NCBI GenBank assembly: GCA_943372585.1
Contig: CALRZF020000228.1
Span: 1-6,446, forward strand
Direction of reading: 5' to 3'
Origin: RAM1 sp943372585
GTDB lineage: Bacteria > Pseudomonadota > Gammaproteobacteria > Burkholderiales > Burkholderiaceae_C
Length of the DNA stretch: 6,446 bases
Below, piece after piece: positions 1-6,446 of this stretch. The translations under genes were made by a program, and so were the position numbers. The first letter of the stretch is position 1, and the number at the start of each line of letters is the position of its first letter. The notes under the pieces are model-generated. The model was not told the origin of the DNA and did no database searches. It saw only the letters and a list, made by a program, of their open reading frames with translations.

Positions 1-963
1 GGCAATGCGCAGGCGGTCGCCCTGTTCGCCCGTCAGGCGCGAGAACACCAGCTTGAACTCGTCGTCGGTCAGGCTGACCTGGTGCGCCATTGCGGGGTCC
101 TTGACCGGCATCGTCACCGAATACCCCTTGGCCGGGTAGATGGGCAGGCGTACGCCCAGCGGTGCGGCCAGCAGCGGGCTGAACGCGCCCATGGCCAGCA
201 CATAGGCGTCGGCCTTCACGCGCTGATAGCGGCCTTCGGCATCGGTCAGCTCCACATGGTCGATCTGTCCGGCCACCTCGCGCAGTGCGGTGATGTGGTG
301 ACCCATCAGGAACTTCACGCCTGCGGCTTCGCAGCGCTGCGCCAGGCCCCGTGCAAACGCGTTGGCGTCGCCCGATTCATCTTCTGCCGTGTACGTGGCG
401 CCGGCCAGCTGGGGGCGGATGTGGCGCAGGGCGGGCTCCAGTTTCACCGCTTCGTCGGCGCTGACCACCTGGCGCTCACACCCCAGCGCGCGCATCTGCG
501 CGGCGGGTTCCAGCGCGGCGTCAAACTCTTTGGCGCTGGTATAGAAATGCAGGATGCCCTGGGTGCGCTGGCTGTACTGCAGGCCGGCATCGCGGCGCAG
601 CTGCTGCAGCACGGTGCGGCTGTAGGTGCCCAGGTTCACGATCTGGCGGATGTTGTGCCGCGTGCGCGCGGGCGTGCATTCACGCAGGAATTGCAGGCCC
701 CACAGCCACTGGCGTGCATCGGCGCGCAGGCGGAACAACAGCGGCGCGTCCTCCTTGCCCAGCCACTGCAGCAGCTTGAGCGGCGCACCGGGGTTGGCCC
801 AGGGCTCGGCATGGCTCACGGAGATTTGCCCGCCGTTGGCAAAACTGGTTTCGGCGCCGGGCGTGGCCTGGCGGTCAATGACAGTCACGTCATGGCCGAG
901 TTGCTGGAGGAAATAGGCAGAAGACACGCCGAGCAGGCCGGCGCCAAGAACGATCACTCGCAT
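1..963 (-). CDS. dadA: D-amino acid dehydrogenase-like FAD-dependent oxidoreductase (DadA family), C-terminus beyond window
   Basis: This is a flavin enzyme of the DAO/DadA family. Members oxidise the alpha-amino group of amino acids to an oxo acid and ammonia, passing electrons to the membrane respiratory chain. The 321 visible residues begin MRVIVLGAGLLGVSSAY, a Rossmann dinucleotide-binding loop (G7-A-G-L-L-G12). An acidic end to the second strand follows (VIDR, 28-31), then the DadA-like stretch FANGGQIS (41-48) with HAEPWANPG just after it. Later landmarks are DESGDANAF (195-203) and YPAKGYS (276-282). E. coli DadA is about 432 residues, so roughly the last quarter lies beyond base 1. 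The ATG is chosen because it opens directly on the FAD motif and has AAGGTG seven bases upstream. A tandem glycine riboswitch fills the leader, so glycine, or a glycine-derived signal, probably controls expression and may reflect the substrate. A ThiO-like glycine oxidase is the main alternative, but the N-terminal motifs look more like DadA. The family call is firm; the substrate is inferred. Confidence 0.9.
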   Translation of the reverse strand, partial: MRVIVLGAGLLGVSSAYFLQQLGHDVTVIDRQATPGAETSFANGGQISVSHAEPWANPGAPLKLLQWLGKEDAPLLFRLRADARQWLWGLQFLRECTPARTRHNIRQIVNLGTYSRTVLQQLRRDAGLQYSQRTQGILHFYTSAKEFDAALEPAAQMRALGCERQVVSADEAVKLEPALRHIRPQLAGATYTAEDESGDANAFARGLAQRCEAAGVKFLMGHHITALREVAGQIDHVELTDAEGRYQRVKADAYVLAMGAFSPLLAAPLGVRLPIYPAKGYSVTMPVKDPAMAHQVSLTDDEFKLVFSRLTGEQGDRLRIA

Positions 964-997
964 GGGAGAACACCTTGATGTGTGGTGCCGCTCCCCC
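964..997 (-). promoter_or_regulatory. Putative riboswitch expression platform: ribosome-site hairpin abutting the dadA ATG
   Basis: On the minus strand GGGGGAG (997-991) can pair with TTCTCCC (970-964), including two G-U pairs. Just inside, CACC (987-984) pairs with GGTG (974-971), leaving a three-base bulge and a nine-base loop. The GGTG arm is part of the AAGGTG Shine-Dalgarno, and the base of the hairpin touches the start codon. Bases 987-990 and 997-999 are also claimed by P1 of aptamer 2, so the two folds compete. Glycine binding should then free the ribosome site, a translational ON switch. There is no U-run, so a transcription terminator is unlikely. This is hand-folded, without energies. 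Confidence 0.5.
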
Positions 998-1087
998 TGT
1001 CCTTGGTACCTGAGAGATTCACCGTGCGGTACTTTCCGCGCGGTTTGCTCCTTCGGTGAGCCCCGTGGGGGCTGCTCTCCAGACGGC
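987..1087 (-). promoter_or_regulatory. Glycine aptamer 2 (proximal to the gene)
   Basis: The core is canonical: GGAGAG, then P2 as AGCCCC/GGGGCT with a three-base loop (1059-1073), then CACCGAAGGAGCAAAC (1058-1043). P3 is an extended hairpin at 1021-1044 (ACCG/CGGT outside, GCGG/CCGC inside, one C-A mismatch). It ends with TCTCTCAGGTACCAAGGACAG. P1 can be built from CTG/CAG at the core edge plus GCCG (1087-1084) with CGGC (990-987). The 3' strand of P1 runs into the hairpin that would hide the ribosome-binding site. Confidence 0.9.
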
Positions 1088-1096
1088 TTTTCAGTG

Positions 1097-1175
1097 CATG
1101 CAGTACGACAACCTGAGCGTGTATGGGAGTTTGCGCCTTCGGTGGGGTGGCTCGCGCCACCCGCTCTCCTGCATG
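1097..1175 (-). promoter_or_regulatory. Glycine aptamer 1 (first transcribed)
   Basis: The closing stem P1 pairs CATGCAG (1175-1169) with CTGCATG (1103-1097), seven perfect pairs. P2 is GGGTGGC/GCCACCC capped by a GCGA tetraloop (1145-1162). The core CACCGAAGGCGCAAAC follows at 1144-1129, then GCTCAGGTT. Relative to aptamer 2, the core has C in place of A after GAAGG, and the usual 3' GGACTG/GGACAG element reads GTACTG. This copy therefore looks the more divergent of the two, though its stems are intact. Confidence 0.88.
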
Positions 1176-1181
1176 GGTTGC

Positions 1182-1187
1182 ATTCTA
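1182..1187 (-). promoter_or_regulatory. Candidate -10 box for the riboswitch/dadA transcript
   Basis: TAGAAT on the minus strand matches five of six bases of the sigma-70 -10 consensus. It sits in the 28-base gap between the DUF1501 stop and the riboswitch. A start six to seven bases further on would fall at about 1175-1176, the first base of aptamer 1 P1, which is where a riboswitch transcript should begin. No good -35 is visible 17 bases upstream (GGCGTA), so an activator or weak basal use is possible. Confidence 0.35.
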
Positions 1188-1203
1188 GGCGGCGCTTCGT
1201 GCC

Positions 1204-2526
1204 CTACGCCCGCACGAGGTCTTTCAATAAGCGGTTGTCGCCGGCCATGAGCGCCGCACCGGCGAACGGGCTGCCGGGGAACAGCGCCGCGAGCTGTGCG
1301 TCGCCCACGCCTTGCGTGCCACGCAGCACGACGGACAGCACGGCGCGAAAGTCATGGAGCACGGGCAGGTCGCGGTTGTCGTTCAACTGCCCCGGCGCCA
1401 GGCCTTCCCAGCCGCCATGGCGGCGCCCGCCCGCAATGCGCTCACCGATCAGCACCATGGTGTTGCCATGGCCATGGTCGGTGCCGCGGCTGCCGTTCTC
1501 GGCCGCCGTGCGGCCAAATTCACTGACCACCGCGATCACGTCGCCGGGTTCATTGAATGCCGCGCGCAACCCCACCAGTGCCTGCGCGAGGTTGCCCAGG
1601 TTGTTGGCGAGCTGCCCGGTCACGCCGCCCTGGTTGGCATGCGTGTCCCAGCCGCCCGCGGACAGGAAGCCCACGCGCAGCGACCGGTCCTGGCGCATCA
1701 GCGTGGCCAGGTGGCGTGCGTCCAGCCGCAGGCCCGCGACGTTGGGGGCGCCGTTGTCGGCGGCCTGCATTTCGGCCTTGGCCATCATGGCGGCTTCTTC
1801 CAGCGTGCGGGCGGTGTCCAGACGGCTGCCCGCACCCTGTTTGAACGGGGCGTTCAGCGTGTCGGAGCCTGCGTACAGGTCCATCAGCGCCTGGCGCGTG
1901 CGCTCGTTGGCCAGCGCGCCGGTGCGCGTGGCGGCCTGGCCGCGCGCGACGAGCTTGACCGGCGCCGCGCCGCGCAGGATCTCGGGGTTGGCCTCGCCCA
2001 CGCCCAGCGCATGCGGGGCGTTGCCGGACCCCAACGCGTGGGTCGTGTTAACGCCCGCCAGCGTGTTGAGCCAGCCATCGCCCGCGCTGTTCTTGCCGGG
2101 CTGGCCGATCTCCCAGTAGTGCTGTGCCTCGAAGTGCGAACGCACGGGCGCGGGCAGGCCGGTGGCCGGCAGGAAGGCCAGCACACCCTGCTGCCACAGT
2201 GGCATCAACGGGGACAGGGCAGGGTGCAGGGCGAACGTGTCGTCCAGCTTCAGCGCGGTCTGCGCCGTGCCGTCCGGCGCTGGGATGGCGATGCTCTGGC
2301 GCAGCCGCGTGTAGTGCGGGTCGGCATGGGGAACGAAGGCCGAGAGGCCGTCATAGGCGCCGCGCAGGAACACGACAACCAGGCGGCCGGTGGACTGCGG
2401 TGCAACCTGGGCCCAGAGCGCGCCGGGCACTGCGCCGCCCAACGCCATACCCGTCAGGGCGCCCCAGGACAGGGCCAGTACGCGGCGACGGTGTATTAGC
2501 GACGGGCTCGTGAGCAACGGGTTCAT
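1204..2526 (-). CDS. DUF1501 family exported protein with Tat-type signal
   Basis: This 440-residue protein belongs to the DUF1501 family, which is distantly related to the sulfatase/alkaline phosphatase fold; its function is unknown. The N-terminus carries HRRRVLAL (12-19), a twin-arginine-like motif, then a hydrophobic stretch ending GALWAQ (35-40), so export by Tat is likely. Family hallmarks are visible: LVVVFLRGAYDGLSAFVP (49-66), GGWDTHANQ (291-299), SEFGRT (335-340) and ENGSRGTDHGHGN (343-355). The Asp/His residues of the last three (D294, H296, D350, H351) are plausible metal ligands, by inference. The ATG at 2526 is chosen because it precedes the signal peptide and has GAAGG eight bases upstream, partly overlapping the DUF1800 stop. 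The frame stays open further upstream to about 3030, but that part overlaps DUF1800 and encodes no recognisable domain. The gene is co-transcribed and probably translationally coupled with DUF1800. It appears intact. Confidence 0.93.
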   Translation of the reverse strand: MNPLLTSPSLIHRRRVLALSWGALTGMALGGAVPGALWAQVAPQSTGRLVVVFLRGAYDGLSAFVPHADPHYTRLRQSIAIPAPDGTAQTALKLDDTFALHPALSPLMPLWQQGVLAFLPATGLPAPVRSHFEAQHYWEIGQPGKNSAGDGWLNTLAGVNTTHALGSGNAPHALGVGEANPEILRGAAPVKLVARGQAATRTGALANERTRQALMDLYAGSDTLNAPFKQGAGSRLDTARTLEEAAMMAKAEMQAADNGAPNVAGLRLDARHLATLMRQDRSLRVGFLSAGGWDTHANQGGVTGQLANNLGNLAQALVGLRAAFNEPGDVIAVVSEFGRTAAENGSRGTDHGHGNTMVLIGERIAGGRRHGGWEGLAPGQLNDNRDLPVLHDFRAVLSVVLRGTQGVGDAQLAALFPGSPFAGAALMAGDNRLLKDLVRA

Positions 2527-2537
2527 GGGGTGTGCCT

Positions 2538-4019
<1,482 letters not shown>

Positions 4020-4115
4020 GGGTTGTGGGGGCGGTTCCACCCTAACGCAGCCGCACGCCCCGCGACGACAGGTTTACGCGCCTTTACCTGCTTTGCCAGC
4101 GCTTCACGGGGGGGG
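4020..4115 (-). other. Spacer between the XRE regulator and DUF1800, with small hairpin and paired GTAAA sites
   Basis: This 96-base spacer has no gene. On the minus strand it opens with a run of eight C directly after the XRE stop. GTAAA then occurs twice, ten bases apart (4087-4083 and 4077-4073), a spacing that could suit a DNA-binding protein or be chance. A five-pair hairpin, GGGTG-GAAC-CGCCC (4042-4029), lies nine bases before the ATG at 4019 and overlaps the alternative GTG start. I see no convincing sigma-70 promoter and no U-run terminator. Confidence 0.4.
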
Positions 4116-4847
4116 TCAGCGGCGCAGGGCGGCAAACGCCTCAAATTCCCAGCTGCGCATGGCCAGCAGCAGGGTGTAGCCCTCGCGGTCCTTGTCGGCC
4201 AGCTTCTGGTCGGCCTGGTGCTGCTGGGCAAAGTCTTGCGCCACGCGCTGCATGCGCTCCAGAAAGCTCGGCGCCAGCGCGCGGCTGACCGAGCCGTGCA
4301 CCAGCAGCACGCCTTCGCCCGCGCCGTCGAAGCCGCCCGAGAAGTAATCGAGCAGCGCGTTTTCACGGAAGTAATTCATCACCGGCCCGTGCGGCCGCCA
4401 GCGGAAGGTCTTGGCCAGCTTCAGCCGGTAACGGTTCAGCGGGCGCAGCTCGATGATGCCGATGCGGTCCAGCTGCGCCAGGTACTTGATGCATTCGGCC
4501 TCGCTCAGCCGGTAGGCGGTGGTGATCTGCTCCAGCGTCCACTGGCTGAGCACGCAGATGGCGCACAGCAGCAGCTTCTTGTCGGCCACCACGGCCTTTT
4601 CCTGCTCGTGGGTCAGCTCGGCCAGCAGCGGCTGGGCGTCGGCCACGCGGCGGGCCAGTTCGGCAAAGTCCAGCTTCAGCGCGCGGCAGATCGCGTCGAT
4701 GCGCGACAGCGGCATGTCGCCCTTGGCCAGCATGCGTTTGACGCTGCTCTCAGCCATGCCCAGTGCGCGGGCCAGGTCGGCATAGGTCATCTGCGCGGCC
4801 TTGAGTTCTTTCTTCAGGGTCAGGACGAGGTCGGCGGTGGTGCTCAT
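4116..4847 (-). CDS. XRE-family helix-turn-helix transcriptional regulator with a second winged-helix-like part
   Basis: This is a 243-residue probable cytoplasmic DNA-binding regulator. Residues 7-65 form a Cro/C1-type helix-turn-helix domain; the core TYADLARALGMAESSVKRML (21-40) has the expected helix-turn-recognition-helix pattern, followed by MPLSRIDAICRALKLDFAEL. Residues 88-145 look like a second helix-turn-helix or winged helix (LTLEQ-type segment at 104-107, then LSEAECIKYLAQLDRIGIIE at 114-133, then basic RYRLKL). This implies either two DNA contacts or dimerisation. The last 90 residues (RPHGPVMNYFRENALLDYF onward) match no domain I can name and may sense a ligand. The ATG at 4847 is the first in frame before the domain, but lacks a clear Shine-Dalgarno. 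An inverted repeat lies seven bases upstream, consistent with autoregulation. It diverges from the CREST hydrolase gene. The regulator call is firm; its targets are inferred. Confidence 0.87.
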   Translation of the reverse strand: MSTTADLVLTLKKELKAAQMTYADLARALGMAESSVKRMLAKGDMPLSRIDAICRALKLDFAELARRVADAQPLLAELTHEQEKAVVADKKLLLCAICVLSQWTLEQITTAYRLSEAECIKYLAQLDRIGIIELRPLNRYRLKLAKTFRWRPHGPVMNYFRENALLDYFSGGFDGAGEGVLLVHGSVSRALAPSFLERMQRVAQDFAQQHQADQKLADKDREGYTLLLAMRSWEFEAFAALRR

Positions 4848-4961
4848 GGATTGGTATCGAAATCAGATACTTCTTGTCTTGATGGCCTGCACTGTATTGA
4901 AAATAGCCGCCTTCGGGAAGTGCCACGGACACACTCCGCCCCACTTAACCGGAGCCACCCT
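4848..4961. promoter_or_regulatory. Divergent promoter region between the XRE regulator and the CREST hydrolase gene
   Basis: These 114 bases separate two divergent genes and are the most AT-rich stretch of the window, especially 4851-4906. Promoters in both directions are expected here. On the plus strand TTGTCT (4874-4879) and TATTGA (4895-4900) are spaced 15 bases, a weak sigma-70 pair. On the minus strand no pair stands out. The plus-strand ribosome-binding site GGAG is at 4951-4954. Confidence 0.45.
4854..4870. promoter_or_regulatory. Inverted repeat GTATC-N7-GATAC, candidate operator of the XRE regulator
   Basis: There is a perfect five-base inverted repeat with a seven-base spacer, GTATCGAAATCAGATAC. 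It lies seven bases upstream of the XRE start codon and about 90 bases upstream of the divergent gene. Its AT-rich content contrasts with the surrounding sequence. A second AT-rich near-palindrome, TATTGAAAATA, occurs at 4895-4905. XRE proteins commonly repress themselves through such sites. The assignment rests on symmetry and position only. Confidence 0.4.
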
Positions 4962-5771
4962 GTGAAAGCCAACACATCCCGACTCGAACTTGCCCTGATC
5001 GCAACCTGCCTCGCGCTCGTGCTTTTGGCCCTGCTGGGCCCGGCCATCGCGCAGCCTGCGGATCACCACCACTTTGCAGACCAGCGCGCGCTGTGGGGCA
5101 TCCCCTGCGCGTGGGACGTGTTGAGCAACCTACCGTTTGCGCTGCTGGGCTTGGTGGGCCTGGGCTGGCTGGTGGCGGTGCCCGCGCCGGGCCGCACACA
5201 GCGTGCCTGCGCCGCGCTGTTCTTTGGCGGGCTGGTGGTGACTGCCACATGCTCAGCCTGGTATCACCTGCAGCCCAACGACGCGGGCCTCGTCATCGAC
5301 CGCTTGGGCATGGTGTTCGCGTTCGCCGGTCTGCTGGGGCTGGCGGTGGTGGACCGCATCAGCGGCCGCGCCGGTCTGGCCATGGCCGCGATGGTGCTGG
5401 TGCTCGGGCCCTGGAGCGTGCAAGTCTGGGCCTCATCGGGCAATGTGCTGGCCTGGTGCGTGCTGCAGTTTGGCGGCATGGCGCTGATGCTGTGGCTGGC
5501 CACGCTGCGGCCGGTGGCAGGTGCGCTGGGCCTGCGCCTGGGCGCCATCCTCCTGATCTATTCAGCAGCCAAGGCGCTGGAGCTGGCGGACCATGCGGTG
5601 TTTGACCTCACGGGCCAGCTTGTATCCGGCCACACGCTCAAGCATGTTGTGGCCGGCCTGGCCGCGCTGCCGGTGATTGCCGCGCTCTGGGGCGCAAAAA
5701 AACCCGGGCAGAATCCCGCAGCACAAGGCAGAACCAAAGTTGCAGCGGCCCGCGGCCTGAGCAACGCATAA
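4962..5771 (+). CDS. CREST-superfamily membrane hydrolase, alkaline ceramidase-like
   Basis: This 269-residue polytopic membrane protein resembles bacterial members of the alkaline ceramidase family, part of the CREST group of zinc-dependent membrane hydrolases. About seven hydrophobic segments are visible. The first runs over residues 9-30, and then WDVLSNLPFALLGLVGL (51-67) carries the family D-x-x-S-N motif. The probable catalytic set is complete: S98 and H102 in CSAWYHLQPND, D113 in DRLGM, and H224/H228 in HTLKHVVAG. The spacings (4, 11 and 4 residues) equal those of human ACER3 S77, H81, D92, H217 and H221, which build its zinc site. The GTG start is chosen because GGAG lies seven bases upstream; the same frame is open much further upstream, but only antisense to the XRE gene. 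Ceramidases release a fatty acid from ceramide. Whether this host makes sphingolipids is unknown, so the real substrate may be another lipid amide or ester. The next gene follows after 21 bases. Confidence 0.85.
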   Translation: MKANTSRLELALIATCLALVLLALLGPAIAQPADHHHFADQRALWGIPCAWDVLSNLPFALLGLVGLGWLVAVPAPGRTQRACAALFFGGLVVTATCSAWYHLQPNDAGLVIDRLGMVFAFAGLLGLAVVDRISGRAGLAMAAMVLVLGPWSVQVWASSGNVLAWCVLQFGGMALMLWLATLRPVAGALGLRLGAILLIYSAAKALELADHAVFDLTGQLVSGHTLKHVVAGLAALPVIAALWGAKKPGQNPAAQGRTKVAAARGLSNA

Positions 5772-5792
5772 CCACCAGCAGAGGAGAGCACC

Positions 5793-6446
5793 ATGACCAC
5801 TGACAGTCACCCCAACCAGTTCGCCTTGCTCAAGCAGCGCCGGTTTGCACCGTTCTTCTGGACGCAGTTTTCCGGCGCGGCCAACGACAACCTGTTCAAG
5901 TTTGCGTTCACCGTCATGGTGACCTACCAGCTGCAGATCAGCTGGCTGCCGCCAGCCATGGCGGGGCTGGTGATCGGCGCGTTGTTCATCCTGCCGTTTT
6001 TGCTGTTCAGCGCCACCAGCGGTCAGCTGGCCGACAAGTACGACAAGCGCACGCTGATCATCTTTGTGAAGCGGCTCGAGATTGTCATCATGGCGCTGGC
6101 GGCCTGGGGCTTTTTCAGCGCCAACATCCCCATCCTGCTGGGCTGCACTTTCTTGATGGGCTTGCATTCCACGCTGTTCGGCCCGGTCAAGTTTGCGTAC
6201 CTGCCGCACCACCTGAGCGAGCGCGAGCTGACGGGCGGCAACGGCATGGTCGAGATGGGCACATTCGTGGCCATCCTGCTGGGTAACGTGGCCGGCGGCC
6301 TGATCATTGCCGTGCCCGAAATCGGCGCACACCATGTCGGCTTTGCCTGTGTGGGCGCGGCCGTGCTGGGCCGTGTGGTGTCGCACTACATCCCCGCGTC
6401 GCCGGCCACCGACCCGGGCCTCACCATCAACTGGAACCCGTTCACC
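5793..6446 (+). CDS. MFS transporter of the LplT/Aas lysophospholipid type, C-terminus beyond window
   Basis: The 218 visible residues are the N-terminal part of a major-facilitator inner-membrane protein. The family includes LplT, which flips lysophospholipids inward for re-acylation, and versions fused to a PlsC-like acyltransferase or an Aas ligase. Signature stretches are FFWTQFSGAANDNLFKFAF (21-39), the MFS loop GQLADKYDKRTLI (77-89), and GPVKFAYLPHHLSERELTGG (130-149) followed at once by NGMVEMGTFVAILLGN (150-165). Hydrophobic segments fall near residues 57-75, 87-108, 112-128, 155-174 and 182-196. The ATG has a strong GAGGAGA site five bases upstream. The frame runs open to base 6446, so whether an acyltransferase domain is fused cannot be seen. 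The short gap after the CREST hydrolase gene suggests co-transcription and a shared role in membrane-lipid turnover, by inference. A general drug-efflux MFS protein is less likely given the VEMGTF block. Confidence 0.88.
   Translation, partial: MTTDSHPNQFALLKQRRFAPFFWTQFSGAANDNLFKFAFTVMVTYQLQISWLPPAMAGLVIGALFILPFLLFSATSGQLADKYDKRTLIIFVKRLEIVIMALAAWGFFSANIPILLGCTFLMGLHSTLFGPVKFAYLPHHLSERELTGGNGMVEMGTFVAILLGNVAGGLIIAVPEIGAHHVGFACVGAAVLGRVVSHYIPASPATDPGLTINWNPFT

Larger units (their letters stand above)
987..1175 (-). promoter_or_regulatory. Tandem glycine riboswitch upstream of the DadA-like gene
   Basis: Read on the minus strand, the leader holds two copies of the glycine aptamer core. Each has GGAGAG, a P2 hairpin, CACCGAAGG(C/A)GCAAAC, a P3 region and (G/T)CTCAGGT. 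The two CACCGAAGG cores sit 86 bases apart (around 1144 and 1058), and the copies are joined by a short linker, as in known cooperative tandem glycine riboswitches. Most known members precede glycine-cleavage (gcv) operons or amino acid transporters. Here the only gene downstream is the DadA-like dehydrogenase, whose ATG lies about 24 bases past the second aptamer. The motif match and base-paired stems make the identification strong. The direction of control is inferred from the overlapping hairpin described separately. Confidence 0.94.

Noticed and set aside
82..978. 298-codon plus-strand open frame opposite the DadA-like gene
   Set aside because: It is opposite a clear FAD-enzyme gene and has His/Gln/Arg-rich shadow composition with no motif.
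954..1160. 68-codon minus-strand open frame within the leader of the DadA-like gene
   Set aside because: It coincides with the two glycine aptamers; the sequence constraint is RNA structure, and the frame has no ribosome site or motif.
1189..1203. Small hairpin GGCAC-GAA-GCGCC after the DUF1501 stop as a terminator
   Set aside because: The stem has only five pairs including a G-U and no U-run follows; it more likely lies within the promoter slot by chance.
962..2499. Long plus-strand open frames across the riboswitch and DUF1501 (962-2119 and 1312-2499)
   Set aside because: They are antisense to a riboswitch and a motif-rich DUF1501 gene, have no recognisable domain, and their composition is typical of GC-rich shadows.
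4023..4961. The reading frame of the CREST hydrolase is open upstream for over 900 bases on the plus strand
   Set aside because: This part is antisense to the XRE gene, is rich in Gln/Arg/Ala/Val of the kind produced by antisense GC-rich codons, and shows no domain. The GTG at 4962 has a good ribosome site and opens on the first membrane segment.
5562..6386. 274-codon minus-strand open frame opposite the transporter
   Set aside because: It is antisense to the LplT-like gene, rich in His/Gln/Arg, with no domain.

Overview
The window is about two-thirds G+C, densely packed and strongly codon-biased. The gene set (a glycine-riboswitch-led DadA-like dehydrogenase, a DUF1800/DUF1501 pair, and an LplT/Aas-type transporter) fits a Betaproteobacterium, most likely order Burkholderiales and perhaps family Comamonadaceae. 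That placement is inference from protein flavour and composition. I see no transposon, phage, CRISPR array, tRNA or rRNA; this looks like ordinary chromosome.

Layout. Bases 1-4847 are read from the minus strand and 4962-6446 from the plus strand, diverging at about 4848-4961. In minus-strand reading order: an XRE-type regulator (4116-4847); a secreted DUF1800 protein (2538-4019); a Tat-signal DUF1501 protein starting 11 bases after it (1204-2526); a tandem glycine riboswitch (987-1175); and a FAD-dependent D-amino-acid-dehydrogenase-like gene (963 down to the left edge, C-terminus outside the window). On the plus strand: a seven-helix-type CREST-family hydrolase resembling alkaline ceramidase (4962-5771), then, 21 bases later, the N-terminal 218 residues of a major-facilitator transporter of the lysophospholipid transporter/acyltransferase type (5793 to the right edge).

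How the parts work together. The riboswitch is the clearest regulatory element. Two stacked glycine aptamers precede the DadA-like gene, and a hairpin that would bury its ribosome-binding site overlaps the closing stem of the second aptamer. This suggests glycine turns the enzyme on and that glycine, or a related amino acid, is a physiological substrate. The DUF1800/DUF1501 pair is a recurrent two-gene unit of exported proteins of unknown function. The plus-strand pair suggests membrane-lipid turnover: an integral-membrane amidase or lipase-like enzyme with a complete zinc-site signature, followed by a lysolipid flippase-like protein. The XRE regulator diverges from this pair across a short spacer that carries an inverted repeat, so it may control itself and the lipid genes.

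Nothing here is convincingly a wholly new system. The best items for a second look are the glycine riboswitch on a dadA-type gene, the bacterial CREST hydrolase coupled to a lysolipid transporter, and the uncharacterised DUF1800/DUF1501 pair.
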